A DNA stretch of 64,000 nucleotides from Shewanella woodyi ATCC 51908 (GCF_000019525.1 NC_010506.1:1054001-1118000); one strand, 5' to 3'. Shown: positions 25,909 to 35,352, counted from the first letter of the stretch. Made by a program: numbers and translations. The notes: generated by a model not told the origin, from the sequence alone.

Positions 25909-27561
25909 ATGATGCCTGTTTATAAGGCTTTTTCTCGTCGATTTATTATCTTATCTATGCTGCTGGGATTATTACTGTCAGGGTTTTTTGGTGCCATGCT
26001 CTATCAAAAAGAGCTAGCAATTATAGAGACAGACTTTAAAAGAGATGTAGACGATAAAGCGATGGCGCTGGAGCGAGAGTTGCTGGCCAATTTGGAGGTG
26101 CTTTTTGCTATTAAAAGTTTATTTAACAGCTCTGAAGAGGTGACAGCCAACGAATTTGAAAATTTAGCCAGTGACTTTTTGGCTAGGCATCATGATATAC
26201 AGGCTCTGGAGTGGGCGCCGAAGGTAACAGGTGATAATAGGGAGGCGTTTGAAGCAGCTCGAAGAGAGATCTATCCGGATTTTGAATTTACTGAGCGCGC
26301 ATCTCAAGGGAGTATGACTAAAGCGGGTATACGTGATGTGTACTTCCCTGTTTATTTTGTCGAGCCGCTTAAGGGCAATGAGGTTGCATTTGGCTTTGAT
26401 CTGGCATCGAATGAGAGTCGTCTTAGTATGATAAATAGAGCAATTGATAGAGATCTTACGCTTGCGACTAAAAGCATTACTTTAGTTCAGGAGGTGTTTG
26501 ACCAAAAAGGCTTCCTTATTGTTATGCCTGTGTATGAAGGTGAGCCGAGTACTGTGAGTAAACGTCAGGAGAAGTTACAAGGCATCGTTCTAGGCGTTTA
26601 CCGGATTGCCGATATTTTTGAATCGGCTGTGAAGCATACTGGTGCTACCGGGATTAGATTATTGTTGAAAGACAATACAGGCGCCGATGCAGAAGAGCTT
26701 TATGCTAACTATTCGAGCGATAAAGTGTTGGGAAGTCTACAAAAAAGTTTTAGCTATAGCAGATCGCTTAAACGAATAGGTGGTCGGCAATGGACCTTGA
26801 TTGCAACCCCAAGCCAAGGATATATTGCTGAGCGCCAAAGTTTATTGCCTTTTTTCGTGTGTGCGTTTGGCTCTATTTTTGTTTTAGTCGGTGGTGGGTA
26901 TATCTTTCTGGCTACTGAGCACTCCACTATGATTCGCGAAGAAGCTGTAGAGAGAAATAGAGAGTTAGATGAAGCTAAATTAGCGTTGGAGGAACTCTCT
27001 TTTACGGACGGTCTGACTGGAATTGCCAATCGGCAATGCTTTGATATTCGCTTCGAAGAGGAGTGGTTAAGGGCGTTACGGGATGGAACTTCACTGTCGC
27101 TAATCATGGTGGATCTGGATAATTTTAGGCTTTTCAATAACACCTATGGCTATATCGGTGGGGATCAGTGTTTACGTGATATTGCCAATAAACTCGCGCT
27201 GACCACGAACCGAACCACAGACTTGGTGGCACGCTACGATGCTGATCAATTTGTTATCTTGCTGCCCAATACCGATGAACCTGTGCTTTTGGCTGATAAG
27301 TGCCGCATCAATATTGAAAAGCTTCATATCCCTTATCAAGCCTCTTCGGTTTCAGATTATATGACTGTCAGTGTAGGGGTTGCGAGTATGATCCCGACTA
27401 AACATAGGTCACAGGCTGATTTTATGGCCAATGTTAAGGAGTTGCTGGCTCAAGCTAAAGAGCTAGGTAAAAATCGTGTGGGTATCGCCCGCGATATTTT
27501 AGCGGCGAATAGAGGAGATATACTTAAATTTCAATACTCTCAGGGTCGTTCAACTGAGTGA
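25909..27561 (+). CDS. CHASE-domain protein with degenerate GGDEF domain
   Basis: The protein of 550 residues has an N-terminal membrane helix (about 12-32), a periplasmic CHASE-type sensor (about 75-300, with NEFENLASDFLARHHDIQALEWAPKV), a second helix (about 312-336), and a C-terminal GGDEF domain. The catalytic motif that should read GGDEF is DADQF (residues 444-448), and substrate-binding positions are altered (NFRLFNN instead of HFKxxND). Yet the RxxD inhibitory site is kept (RTTD, 435-438), exactly five residues before the motif. It should not make c-di-GMP but might bind it. It is a paralogue of the next gene and lies 203 bases upstream of it. Confidence 0.9.
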   Translation: MMPVYKAFSRRFIILSMLLGLLLSGFFGAMLYQKELAIIETDFKRDVDDKAMALERELLANLEVLFAIKSLFNSSEEVTANEFENLASDFLARHHDIQALEWAPKVTGDNREAFEAARREIYPDFEFTERASQGSMTKAGIRDVYFPVYFVEPLKGNEVAFGFDLASNESRLSMINRAIDRDLTLATKSITLVQEVFDQKGFLIVMPVYEGEPSTVSKRQEKLQGIVLGVYRIADIFESAVKHTGATGIRLLLKDNTGADAEELYANYSSDKVLGSLQKSFSYSRSLKRIGGRQWTLIATPSQGYIAERQSLLPFFVCAFGSIFVLVGGGYIFLATEHSTMIREEAVERNRELDEAKLALEELSFTDGLTGIANRQCFDIRFEEEWLRALRDGTSLSLIMVDLDNFRLFNNTYGYIGGDQCLRDIANKLALTTNRTTDLVARYDADQFVILLPNTDEPVLLADKCRINIEKLHIPYQASSVSDYMTVSVGVASMIPTKHRSQADFMANVKELLAQAKELGKNRVGIARDILAANRGDILKFQYSQGRSTE

Positions 27562-27764
27562 TACTTTAGCGCTCATATGGAACATTTTACTGACATTCCA
27601 TTCTAGTTATGATTAAATTTCAGCAACAAGCTGTCACACCTAACTCTATTTTCTTATGACTAATTGGTTCAAAAAATGGAATTGAGTAAAACAATCACCT
27701 CTAGCATTACTCTTATCTTAAGGGGCAACTTGCTCATCTTTATAAAGATAGTTAAGTCTTACCT

Positions 27765-29381
27765 ATGAACTTTCTCTCTAAATATATCCTGCTGATCGCA
27801 GCTTGCTTTGTTGGAATTGGCTTCTCTGCTTATATGGGATTTAGTCTATATGAGAAGGAGAGCAAGGTGATTGAGCAGGACTTTAGAAAGGATGTCGATG
27901 ATAAAGCCGCTGCATTAGAAAGAGAGATCTTGCTTAATATTGAGGTGCTCTACGCAATTAAAGGTTTGTTTGATAGTTCAAGTGAGGTCACCTCTCAAGA
28001 GTTTAGTCGTATTGCCCGTAGTTTTTTAGTGCGTCACCACGATATCCAAGCGTTAGAGTGGGTGCCTAAAGTGACCTCTGATCAAAGAGAGGCTTTTGAA
28101 GCCGCTCAACGTAGGGAGAGTCCTGGATTTGAGATCATTGAATCAGAAGTCGAAGGTATGATCTCTGCAAGCCAAAGAGAGAGTTATTTCCCTGTCTCCT
28201 ATGTGGCACCTTTTATCGGTAATGAGCAGATCTTGGGCTACGATCTCGCTTCAAACGAGGAGAGGTTATGGATAATGGAGAGGGCGACCGATCTCGATAA
28301 GCCTCTGTCTACCTCAGGTGTTAGTTTAAGCTCTTACCAATCAAAACAGCGTGGTTTTATTATCTTTTTACCCACTTACCATGGTGAGCCAAGCACTCTG
28401 TTTAAACGTCGGGAGCAGCTAAGGGGGTTCGTTGTTGGTGTGTACCGCATCGATGATATGTTTGGCAGTGCAATTAAGCGTACCTCGGTTCAAGGCCTCT
28501 ACTTCTCCTTAGAGGATAACACCTATGAAACTGTCTCTAACCTCTATTCAAACTTTCCTGAAGGTGGAACGACATTACTGTCACAAACGGCGTTTATCTA
28601 TAAGAAATCGTTAACGGCATTCAGTGGGCGACAGTGGTCTATCACCGCGGTGCCCAGTGCAGGTTACGTGGCAGAGAGACGAGGCCGTCTACCCTATATT
28701 ATTGCTATATTAGGCAGTTTATTAGTTCTGTTGGGTGCGCTCTATATTTATGCCTTGATGAGACGTTCTGCACTGATTGAGAGGGAAGTTAAGCAGAGAA
28801 CTCATGATCTCAATGAGGCTAAGCAGAAGCTTGAAGCCCTGTCTCAAACCGATAGTCTAACGAAAATCTCCAATCGCCGCTGTTTTGATGAGAGCCTACA
28901 AGCATGTTGGCAACACGCTATTCGTGAGAAATCGAGCATAGGTTTAATCATGATAGATATTGATCATTTTAAGTTGTACAACGATACCTATGGTCATCTT
29001 GCGGGCGATCAATGTTTACGAGAGGTTGCGAGTGCCCTTAATCAGACACTGAATCGAAAAACGGATCTTGTGGCTCGCTACGGTGGCGAGGAGTTTGTGG
29101 TGCTATTGCCCCATACTCGAGATTGCATCTCTCCGGCTAAACGATGCCAAATTAACATTGAGCAACTGGCTCTGCCCCATGAGAGCTCACCCACCAGTGA
29201 GTATGTCACTGTGAGTGTGGGCGTCACAAGTATCTGCCCAGATAAGTGCTCTGATATGCAAGCTTTTACAGCTGAGGCAGATAGAGCTCTTTATCAGGCT
29301 AAAAAGTCTGGCCGTAATCGAGTTCAAGTGTTTGAACACGAGCGCACAGAGCAGGCAGTCGCTGTTGTTAACCAAGCTTAA
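27765..29381 (+). CDS. CHASE-GGDEF diguanylate cyclase, likely active
   Basis: The 538-residue product has the same layout as its upstream neighbour: helix near 8-28, CHASE sensor (about 70-290), helix near 310-332, and GGDEF domain. Here the motif is intact (RYGGEEF, 439-444), the metal and GTP positions are standard (IDIDHFKLYNDTYGH, from 397), and the inhibitory RKTD lies at 431-434. It should make c-di-GMP in response to a periplasmic ligand and be product-inhibited. The closeness of the paralogues over the sensor (LERE-LLANLEVLxAIKxLF, RHHDIQALEW) implies tandem duplication. Its TAA stop overlaps the stop of the convergent flippase gene at TTAA. Confidence 0.93.
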   Translation: MNFLSKYILLIAACFVGIGFSAYMGFSLYEKESKVIEQDFRKDVDDKAAALEREILLNIEVLYAIKGLFDSSSEVTSQEFSRIARSFLVRHHDIQALEWVPKVTSDQREAFEAAQRRESPGFEIIESEVEGMISASQRESYFPVSYVAPFIGNEQILGYDLASNEERLWIMERATDLDKPLSTSGVSLSSYQSKQRGFIIFLPTYHGEPSTLFKRREQLRGFVVGVYRIDDMFGSAIKRTSVQGLYFSLEDNTYETVSNLYSNFPEGGTTLLSQTAFIYKKSLTAFSGRQWSITAVPSAGYVAERRGRLPYIIAILGSLLVLLGALYIYALMRRSALIEREVKQRTHDLNEAKQKLEALSQTDSLTKISNRRCFDESLQACWQHAIREKSSIGLIMIDIDHFKLYNDTYGHLAGDQCLREVASALNQTLNRKTDLVARYGGEEFVVLLPHTRDCISPAKRCQINIEQLALPHESSPTSEYVTVSVGVTSICPDKCSDMQAFTAEADRALYQAKKSGRNRVQVFEHERTEQAVAVVNQA

Positions 29382-30649
29382 TTTACACTTGGGATTAGCT
29401 TATCTTGCTTTAAAATACGCTTCTCTACTTGGCCTGAAATAAGGAACATCAATAGGTATCCTGTCCCTAGCGCTAAGATCACCGCGACAACATTATCTGT
29501 TATCTGACTATAGATATAGTAGCTGGCTATTAATGCCACGATTCCACTTCCTCGTATCAGCAAGCTTTGGGTAAATAAACCATGGGCTTTAATAAAGGCT
29601 AACTGATATGCATTGAGCATCATAAATAGAAAGAACATCGAGAAATGCATCAATACTGGTGCCGATTTAGCATACTGCTCAGGAAAGACTAAGGCGACGA
29701 TTTCATGACTAAACAGCAGCATTGAGATAAAAAAGAGGCTACTGATGATAAGTGACATCTTATATACCCAGTGTTTGATCTGTTTAATTTGTTGCCAATC
29801 TTGATTGCGCACACAAACAGCCAGCTCTGGAAATACAAATCGATAGATGGGAAAGACAAACAGTAAGGTTAGATAAGCGATTATGGGCCTGACAACCACT
29901 TGAAAGTCGCCTAGTTCATCGATACTGAAATGACCAATTGTAAGTAAGACAGTGATGTAGATCATTAAAATACTAGCCCCCGCCTCTAAAGAGGCTGTAA
30001 AGCTCTTCTTCATAAAGTTACGTAGGTTGGTGTCCATATTTACGGGCCCGATAGGCGTTGTTGCTATCTGTTTACGTCGATTGAAGAACATATAAACCGC
30101 GACAGTGGTTGAAGAGAGCATCAGGCTGAAAAAGAGTGATGATATTGGCGTCTGCTCTAGTAAGTAGAAACAGGTAAGGAACGTTAATATCTGTCCTAAA
30201 GGCTCAAGCCAAGTTACCCTGTTTGAGATCTCATACAGGCGGTACATGGCTATCTGATTGGTAAAATAGACCTTAAACCCCATTCCCAGAATGATGCCGA
30301 CTAGGTGGAAATATTCCACATCGATATGGAGCTGATGTTTAATGTAGGGGAGCACAATTCCCCAAGTGAGCAGTACCACGGCAATCAAGCTATACCTAAA
30401 TAGGTTAGTGATATCTTTATCGTTTTGAGTTTGTGAGTAACTCACTACCATAGAGGAGCGAAAGCCTGTCATTAAAATGAGTGACAGTGAGATGATATCG
30501 ACAACCGTGTGATAAAGCGCAAGATCCTCTTTAGCCATCCACTGTGCTAACCAAACCTTGAAGCCAAAACCCAATGTAATACTTACAAGTGTTGCCCAGA
30601 TCCCGGCAATAAAGGCCTGTTTTACACGTTCAATAGAGGTGACTTGCAT
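29378..30649 (-). CDS. Polysaccharide flippase/lipopolysaccharide exporter-type membrane protein
   Basis: The 423-residue product has about 12 hydrophobic segments and the general look of the Wzx/MVF (MATE-like) flippases for polysaccharide or lipid-linked sugars: a first helix IAGIWATLVSITLGFGFKVWLAQWM, a middle segment KKSFTASLEAGASILMIYITVLL and a late FPIYRFVFPELAV. It would move an oligosaccharide-lipid across the inner membrane, but the substrate is unknown. I prefer ATG 30649 over 30685 because the longer start is a hydrophobic, unaligned extension. Its stop codon overlaps the stop of the CHASE-GGDEF gene on the other strand. No other genes of a polysaccharide cluster are adjacent. Confidence 0.7.
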   Translation of the reverse strand: MQVTSIERVKQAFIAGIWATLVSITLGFGFKVWLAQWMAKEDLALYHTVVDIISLSLILMTGFRSSMVVSYSQTQNDKDITNLFRYSLIAVVLLTWGIVLPYIKHQLHIDVEYFHLVGIILGMGFKVYFTNQIAMYRLYEISNRVTWLEPLGQILTFLTCFYLLEQTPISSLFFSLMLSSTTVAVYMFFNRRKQIATTPIGPVNMDTNLRNFMKKSFTASLEAGASILMIYITVLLTIGHFSIDELGDFQVVVRPIIAYLTLLFVFPIYRFVFPELAVCVRNQDWQQIKQIKHWVYKMSLIISSLFFISMLLFSHEIVALVFPEQYAKSAPVLMHFSMFFLFMMLNAYQLAFIKAHGLFTQSLLIRGSGIVALIASYYIYSQITDNVVAVILALGTGYLLMFLISGQVEKRILKQDKLIPSVN

Positions 30650-30914
30650 AATATTCCAATAGCTGAAAAAGTAGGAGTAACACATCTGGTATAAAGGTTG
30701 GCAATATTACCGTGCAAAGCAGATATTCTATAGATTCAGAAGGTAAAGATGTGACTGATGTTCTCTCTTTACACTTTTAGGCTAGAGTGATGGGGTTGAG
30801 TGTAAAACTCCTCCTATGATCTGACTTCATTTGGTTATATTTGAAGCCTGCAATTGGTATATACTTAAATTATAACTTTCAGCTAGTTACTATTACCTAT
30901 AAAAGGTTCCAAGC

Positions 30915-31982
30915 TTGCATAATCATTTGAAACAAGAGTCAGACACTGTTGAGTTGATTAAAGTCGCAACTTTTAACCTGTTCAACTTTATCGAGCCTCC
31001 TAGCGCTTATTACGATTTTGAAAATATCTATACTCAGGAGCAGTGGCAAAAAAAGCTAGCTTGGATAACTAGCTACCTTAATGAACACCAGCCTGATGTG
31101 ATAGGTTTTCAAGAGGTCTTTAGTCCAGATGCTTTAGCAACTTTGACCCAAGCTTGTGGTTTAGATTATTTTGCTGTGCTCGATGAACCTGATGTGTTTG
31201 ATGACTTTATCTACAGTAAACCTGTGGTTGCTATCGCCTCTCGCTATCCGATTATTGATGTTCACAGTGTTGAAGCTGATAGCCAGCTAGCCGAAATGGT
31301 TGGAATGCCTGCTAACTTTTCCTTCAGTCGTAAACCATTACGGGCAACGGTGTCGATTCCTAAGCTAGGCCCTTGCGATTGTTACGTGGTGCATTTTAAA
31401 TCTAAACGCCCTCTTTTTGATGCTCAAACTGAATATCTTTCAGGTAAATCTCAAGTTAAATTGAAAACTGGTCAGCTACTGGCTGTCGAAGCTTTGGCGC
31501 AATGGGGAGCGAGTATTGTGCGAGGGTCTGAAGCTGCGCTGCTGCGTCATGCTATGGTAGAGAGGCGTGTTCAGACACAATACCCCATGATGTTGATGGG
31601 AGATTTTAATGATGGCTTAGAAGGTGGAGTGCTCGCATCATTAACATCGGTTGATACTCGTATTAAACCAGATAATGTTTTTGGTGATGTCACAGAGGAG
31701 CTGCAGGAGTATCAGCTTCAGGATTCATATGAGTTATATCAAAAAAGCCAATACAGTCTTAGTTCACAACAGCGTCCTGCCACCTATTACTATTTAGCCG
31801 CGGGCTCAGTGTTAGATTACATTCTGCTCTCGTGTGAGTTTGATGCTAAACACAGCCGGAGTCTGGCTGAGGTTGGTCGCTATGAAACCTACGACCGTCA
31901 CCTTATTAATCCTAGCTTTGATCGGGATAGCCAAAGTACAGATCATGCTCCTGTGATGATAACCCTCTCCATTCGCCATTAG
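30915..31982 (+). CDS. Endonuclease/exonuclease/phosphatase (EEP) family protein
   Basis: The 355-residue cytoplasmic protein keeps the EEP fold signatures: VATFNLFNF near residue 17, PDVIGFQEVF (metal-binding Glu) near 60, MMLMGDFNDG and, at the C-terminus, STDHAPVMITL. Such enzymes hydrolyse phosphodiesters in DNA, RNA, nucleotides or lipids; without a characteristic insertion I cannot say which. Translation starts at TTG 30915 with AAAGG seven bases upstream. It is followed after 29 bases by an unknown zinc-finger-like protein gene, so the two may be co-transcribed and act together. Confidence 0.85.
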   Translation: MHNHLKQESDTVELIKVATFNLFNFIEPPSAYYDFENIYTQEQWQKKLAWITSYLNEHQPDVIGFQEVFSPDALATLTQACGLDYFAVLDEPDVFDDFIYSKPVVAIASRYPIIDVHSVEADSQLAEMVGMPANFSFSRKPLRATVSIPKLGPCDCYVVHFKSKRPLFDAQTEYLSGKSQVKLKTGQLLAVEALAQWGASIVRGSEAALLRHAMVERRVQTQYPMMLMGDFNDGLEGGVLASLTSVDTRIKPDNVFGDVTEELQEYQLQDSYELYQKSQYSLSSQQRPATYYYLAAGSVLDYILLSCEFDAKHSRSLAEVGRYETYDRHLINPSFDRDSQSTDHAPVMITLSIRH

Positions 31983-32011
31983 GCTCCTTAACCCAATTAA
32001 GAGTCGATATT

Positions 32012-32902
32012 ATGCTTGATGCGATCTGTACCTTAGATAAATCCCAAGATGAACCCTATTCAGTCTTTAAGTTTCAGAAGCTAAGTCGTGATGAGATTGA
32101 AGAGTATCGTCAATTTTTACTCTGTCCTGTTTGTCGTCAAAAAGCCTTTTATCGTAAAGCGTCTAAAGACGGTAAGGCTGCTTGTTTTGGTTCTCGTTAT
32201 CATAAACTCGATTGCAGTGAGTTTAAGCCGTCACAAGCTAAGTTAAGAGAGGAGCAAGATGCCCTTGAAGTTAATCAGCAGCTGGTGAATAGCGATGCCT
32301 TGGTCATCGACTTCTCAAAACCAGCAACGGTTAAAACTGCTGGGGATAAGCAGAGAGCTAAATCAAAGAAGGCCTCCAGCTCGAAGAGCACCCCCCCAGA
32401 AAAATTAGCTTGTGATGTAGATGAAGTGGCTGGCTCAGAACTGAGTGAGGGAGACCCTGTAATCCCCCAAAAGCGGGTAGCCACTCAAGGCTTAGAGAAG
32501 CTGCTCAACAGTCTGTTGCGTGGAAGCGACCTTGCCGATTCAGATTTATGGGTTTATACCGACGAAAAGTATCGCTGGCGAGCCAAGAACCTGTTTGTGA
32601 ACTTTGCCGATGCAGAGCCGACAGAGAATGGAGCGCCGAGAATGTATTGGGGAACCATATCTCATAGCGATAAGAGCATGACGTGGCTTAACCCTGCTGA
32701 TTGTCAGGATGTAGGTATACCGATAGATGAGTTTCAAAAGGCACTTTTTCATCAGTTTGCAATAAAGGAGCGTCGCGACATTGAGGGGGCTGGAATTATC
32801 ATGTTTGGGAAGTGTTTCTGGAATAAAGGTAAGACACGTAAAATTATTCAACTTTGGGGCAAGGATACCAAGCGCATGTTTATCTCTAAGTCCGAAGACT
32901 AG
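32012..32902 (+). CDS. Hypothetical protein with putative zinc-binding motif
   Basis: I do not recognise the family. The 296-residue protein has an N-terminal LCPVCRQKAFYRKAS followed by ACFGSRYHKLDC (about residues 37-71), which together have the spacing of a zinc ribbon or treble-clef finger. A flexible, lysine/serine-rich linker (about 105-140) leads to a C-terminal alpha/beta domain with KYRWRAKNLFVNFAD and GTISHSDKSMTWLNPADC, ending in YFISKSED-like sequence. It may bind nucleic acid. It is 29 bases after an EEP-family gene, so a shared nucleic-acid-related task is a reasonable guess. Its stop codon lies inside a 13-bp tandem repeat. Confidence 0.75.
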   Translation: MLDAICTLDKSQDEPYSVFKFQKLSRDEIEEYRQFLLCPVCRQKAFYRKASKDGKAACFGSRYHKLDCSEFKPSQAKLREEQDALEVNQQLVNSDALVIDFSKPATVKTAGDKQRAKSKKASSSKSTPPEKLACDVDEVAGSELSEGDPVIPQKRVATQGLEKLLNSLLRGSDLADSDLWVYTDEKYRWRAKNLFVNFADAEPTENGAPRMYWGTISHSDKSMTWLNPADCQDVGIPIDEFQKALFHQFAIKERRDIEGAGIIMFGKCFWNKGKTRKIIQLWGKDTKRMFISKSED

Positions 32903-32963
32903 TTTCAATAGCTAGTTTCAATAGCTAGTTTCAAGAGCCAGTTCCAAGCACTGATCCCAAGAG
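32899..32963. repeat. 13-bp tandem repeat array, five copies decaying rightward
   Basis: The units are CTAGTTTCAATAG (32899), CTAGTTTCAATAG (32912), CTAGTTTCAAGAG (32925), CCAGTTCCAAGCA (32938) and CTGATCCCAAGAG (32951). The first two are identical and copies diverge to the right. The first unit contains the stop codon of the preceding gene (TAG at 32900-32902), so the array is at the 3' end of that gene and continues into the intergenic region. Slipped-strand expansion could alter the gene end but the stop occurs in the first unit. Confidence 0.8.
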
Positions 32964-33268
32964 CTAAGCTAGTTCAGTGATAGAAGGTCAGTAGCAAAAT
33001 GACAATAGATTTGAAAATGGATTGCAAAGTGAAAAGGAGATTTAGCGCTATAGAGGTCGTGCTAAGCCTAAGTGAACCATAAAATAGCGATAAGCATTGG
33101 CTTACTTGTTTTAATAACACCTTGGTTTAATTGATTCTCTACAAGAACCTCATACACTTTCACAAAACTTCTGAAGGGCTTGGCATGACAAATGCTTTTA
33201 TTATGGTTAAGCACAGCCATTCGCATTAAGAGATTATTAAATGTGATGCATAATCAGAGGAAAGTCCT
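32964..33268. other. Intergenic region before a small ORF
   Basis: This 305-base stretch after the 13-bp repeats has no recognisable domain. A 14-codon frame at 33185-33229 ends in KHSHSH, but has no further support. I see no terminator with a good T-tract. Confidence 0.4.
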
Positions 33269-33478
33269 ATGCCATATAGAACAAGAGATATCACCCCAAA
33301 ATATGTTAATTTTACTGTTAACCAAGGCCTCTACCAAAGCTCAAGTAGCTATCGTTGTCGAGTCGATTTTGTCGTCAAGCTGCTGGGCAGTGAAACTATG
33401 GCCTCAAATGGCTTAGAGACAGATGGATTTACTGATGTGATCAATGAAGAGAAGGACTTTATTCTTGGCTACAATTAA
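33269..33478 (+). CDS. Small hypothetical protein, 69 aa
   Basis: The frame MPYRTRDITPKYVNFTVNQ has an AGAGGA ribosome-binding site eight bases upstream of its ATG, which is better than for the overlapping frame at 33192. The product is hydrophilic with a KxxN/Q-rich start and an acidic end (VINEEKDFILGYN) and one cysteine. I do not recognise it. It may be a real small gene or a remnant; the flanking AT-rich intergenic DNA (33479-33742) shows no gene. Confidence 0.4.
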   Translation: MPYRTRDITPKYVNFTVNQGLYQSSSSYRCRVDFVVKLLGSETMASNGLETDGFTDVINEEKDFILGYN

Positions 33479-33742
33479 AAGGTTATCCCCCTGTTGGTTA
33501 ATTGACATAAGCTTGGTTTTGTTGGTATATCAGGCCAAGCTTAGTCACAAGGTTTTATTTACTGAATTCAGATTTCTCCCCTTCTCTTGAAAACCTATGT
33601 TACCTTCTACTTCTGTTTAAAATTAGCTATTAGTTCAATTCGTTAGCATTTTATACCGATTGGTATTAGCTAGTCTTAAATTTAACGCAGAGCAGTATGC
33701 TTTTATCATTTTAATCTAATCACTGAATTTTTATGGGCGGAG

Positions 33743-34231
33743 ATGGTGTCGAATAAAGTTAACTATATTTTCTTGAGTGTAGGTTTAGTGGCATTTTTAG
33801 GTGTGTTGGGTAGCGTGCTCTATCTAAGTTTGAATAGCCGAGATGATAGCGCAGATCTACAACCTGTTGTCATGGGACTTTGGGTTAAAATGCCTGGTTT
33901 TTGCGAAGGTAAAGTGACTGAGGTAGAGAAGATGGAGCTATTAACTGCTAGCTCTCTTAGGATTGATGGACAGTTGATTACCATTTCAGGTTTTAATTTA
34001 AGCCAGACTTCACCCTTAAAGGTGCAATGTGAAACTTTAGGTGAGGGAAGCATGTATGCGCAAACTTCATTTCTAGGTAATCGATTCTCTCGTTTCTATA
34101 TCGGTAATATCGGCGAGTATACCGTGTTAAAAGAGGTTACTCCTGGGGGAGCATTTTGGTTCAAACATGATCAAGTATTAGCGCAAAAACTGCAAACGAT
34201 GAAAGGAGTGCCTAATATAAACCGAATTTAA
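33743..34231 (+). CDS. Hypothetical membrane-anchored protein, 162 aa
   Basis: A single N-terminal helix (residues 8-30) anchors a small, beta-rich extracytoplasmic domain with two cysteines (CEGK near 55 and VQCETL near 92) that could form a disulfide. I recognise no family. The domain shows GGAFWFKHDQ near the end and no catalytic motif. The start has GGGCGGAG six bases upstream. It lies directly before the substrate-binding protein gene with a weak hairpin (34262-34279) between, so it may be unrelated to it. Confidence 0.6.
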   Translation: MVSNKVNYIFLSVGLVAFLGVLGSVLYLSLNSRDDSADLQPVVMGLWVKMPGFCEGKVTEVEKMELLTASSLRIDGQLITISGFNLSQTSPLKVQCETLGEGSMYAQTSFLGNRFSRFYIGNIGEYTVLKEVTPGGAFWFKHDQVLAQKLQTMKGVPNINRI

Positions 34232-34261
34232 TCCTTCTTGTGTTGTTCTATCTTCTATTAT

Positions 34262-34285
34262 GTGACAAATAAAAGTCACTTTTTT
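34262..34285 (+). terminator. Weak intrinsic terminator
   Basis: GTGAC and GTCAC form a 5-bp stem around an eight-base loop, followed by TTTTTT. The stem is short, so termination would be partial. The words also look CRP-like, but the spacing of eight bases is wrong for that. Confidence 0.4.
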
Positions 34286-34335
34286 CTAGGTCATTTTTTT
34301 CCTCGACTACACTTGATTATGTATGATCTTTTTAT

Positions 34336-35352
34336 ATGGATAATAAGATGATAATGAAGGTGTTGTTAGTTTTCTCTATTCTCTTATCCTTGATATTTAT
34401 TGGGATAGGAGTTGACCAGTATATTGAGTCTAAAGCTGTTTTAGAACAGCAGTCTACTCCAGTTAAAATAGCTGTATCTACTACCCCCTTAAGTGCCCCT
34501 TTTATCATTGCAGAGAAGTTATCTCTGTTTGAGAAATACAATGTTCTAGTCAACCTCTACCCCACAAGAGGAGGGCATCAGTGTTTTAAGATGTTGATGA
34601 ATGGTGATGTGGATTTAGCAACCAGCTCTGAATCTGTGGTGATGTTTAATAGTTTCCTGCGCAGCGATTTTTCTGTGTTGGCTAGTTTTGCTGAATCTGA
34701 TAATGATCTAAAGGTGCTCTCCTTAGAAAGTAGTTCAATATCAGAACCCCATCTACTCAAAGGGAAAAGTGTTGGCATGGTTAAGTCCAGTGCCAGTGAG
34801 TATTTTATCTATGCTTATATGATTATTACTGGCAATAATACGGTGGATTTTAACCATGTTTATATGGAGCCTAAGGATTTAGGTCCTGCATTGCTATCGG
34901 GAGAAGTTGATGCGATCTCTGTTTGGGAGCCATTTGGTTATCAGTTAAACAAGGAATATGGAGAGCAGATCAGGCAGTTTAATACCAAGGGGACTCATAA
35001 TCTTTCTTTTAATTTAATAGCAAAAAAATCACTATTTGCTAATAGCTTAAAACAATATGTGAATGTGCTTGCTGCTATATCGGAAGCTGAAACTTTTATC
35101 ACAAGTTACCCCGATGAAACTAAGGTGATGGTTAGCGATTACTTGAAGATACCTATGTCTGAGCTGGAGTGGGGCTGGGATGATTATATTTTTCGTCTCT
35201 CTTTAAGTAATGTTTTGCTCTCAAATTTACAGACTCAGGCGAGATGGGCGATTGCAAGCGGCGCGGTTAATAAGCAGGGGATGCCTGATTTTAGGTTACT
35301 CATCGATAGCCAAGCATTGGATATTCTTGAGCATGCTGATAAGGCTTTGTAG
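34336..35352 (+). CDS. Periplasmic SsuA/THI5-like substrate-binding protein (orphan)
   Basis: The 338-residue product has an N-terminal signal-anchor (MKVLLVFSILLSLIFIGIG) and a type 2 periplasmic-binding fold of the nitrate/sulfonate/thiamine-precursor class: STTPLSAPFIIAEKLSLFEKYN, GGHQCFKMLMNGDVDLATSSESVV, LKGKSVGMVKSSASEYF and SVWEPF. No permease or ATPase gene is adjacent. The gene is followed after seven bases by a HAMP-GGDEF cyclase gene, so the pair looks like a ligand sensor feeding a membrane diguanylate cyclase instead of a transporter. The ligand is unknown. Confidence 0.8.
   Translation: MDNKMIMKVLLVFSILLSLIFIGIGVDQYIESKAVLEQQSTPVKIAVSTTPLSAPFIIAEKLSLFEKYNVLVNLYPTRGGHQCFKMLMNGDVDLATSSESVVMFNSFLRSDFSVLASFAESDNDLKVLSLESSSISEPHLLKGKSVGMVKSSASEYFIYAYMIITGNNTVDFNHVYMEPKDLGPALLSGEVDAISVWEPFGYQLNKEYGEQIRQFNTKGTHNLSFNLIAKKSLFANSLKQYVNVLAAISEAETFITSYPDETKVMVSDYLKIPMSELEWGWDDYIFRLSLSNVLLSNLQTQARWAIASGAVNKQGMPDFRLLIDSQALDILEHADKAL

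Noticed and set aside
25710..25925. A 71-codon frame before the CHASE-GGDEF gene
   Set aside because: It starts at TTG without a clear ribosome-binding site, overlaps the next gene out of frame and has no recognisable pattern.
33192..33416. A 74-codon frame overlapping the small ORF at 33269
   Set aside because: Its ribosome-binding site is worse and its composition looks like a shadow of the other frame; only one of the two can be real.
34261..34280. CRP-like site TGTGA...TCACT
   Set aside because: The spacing between half-sites is eight bases, not six, and the T-run after it fits a weak terminator better.
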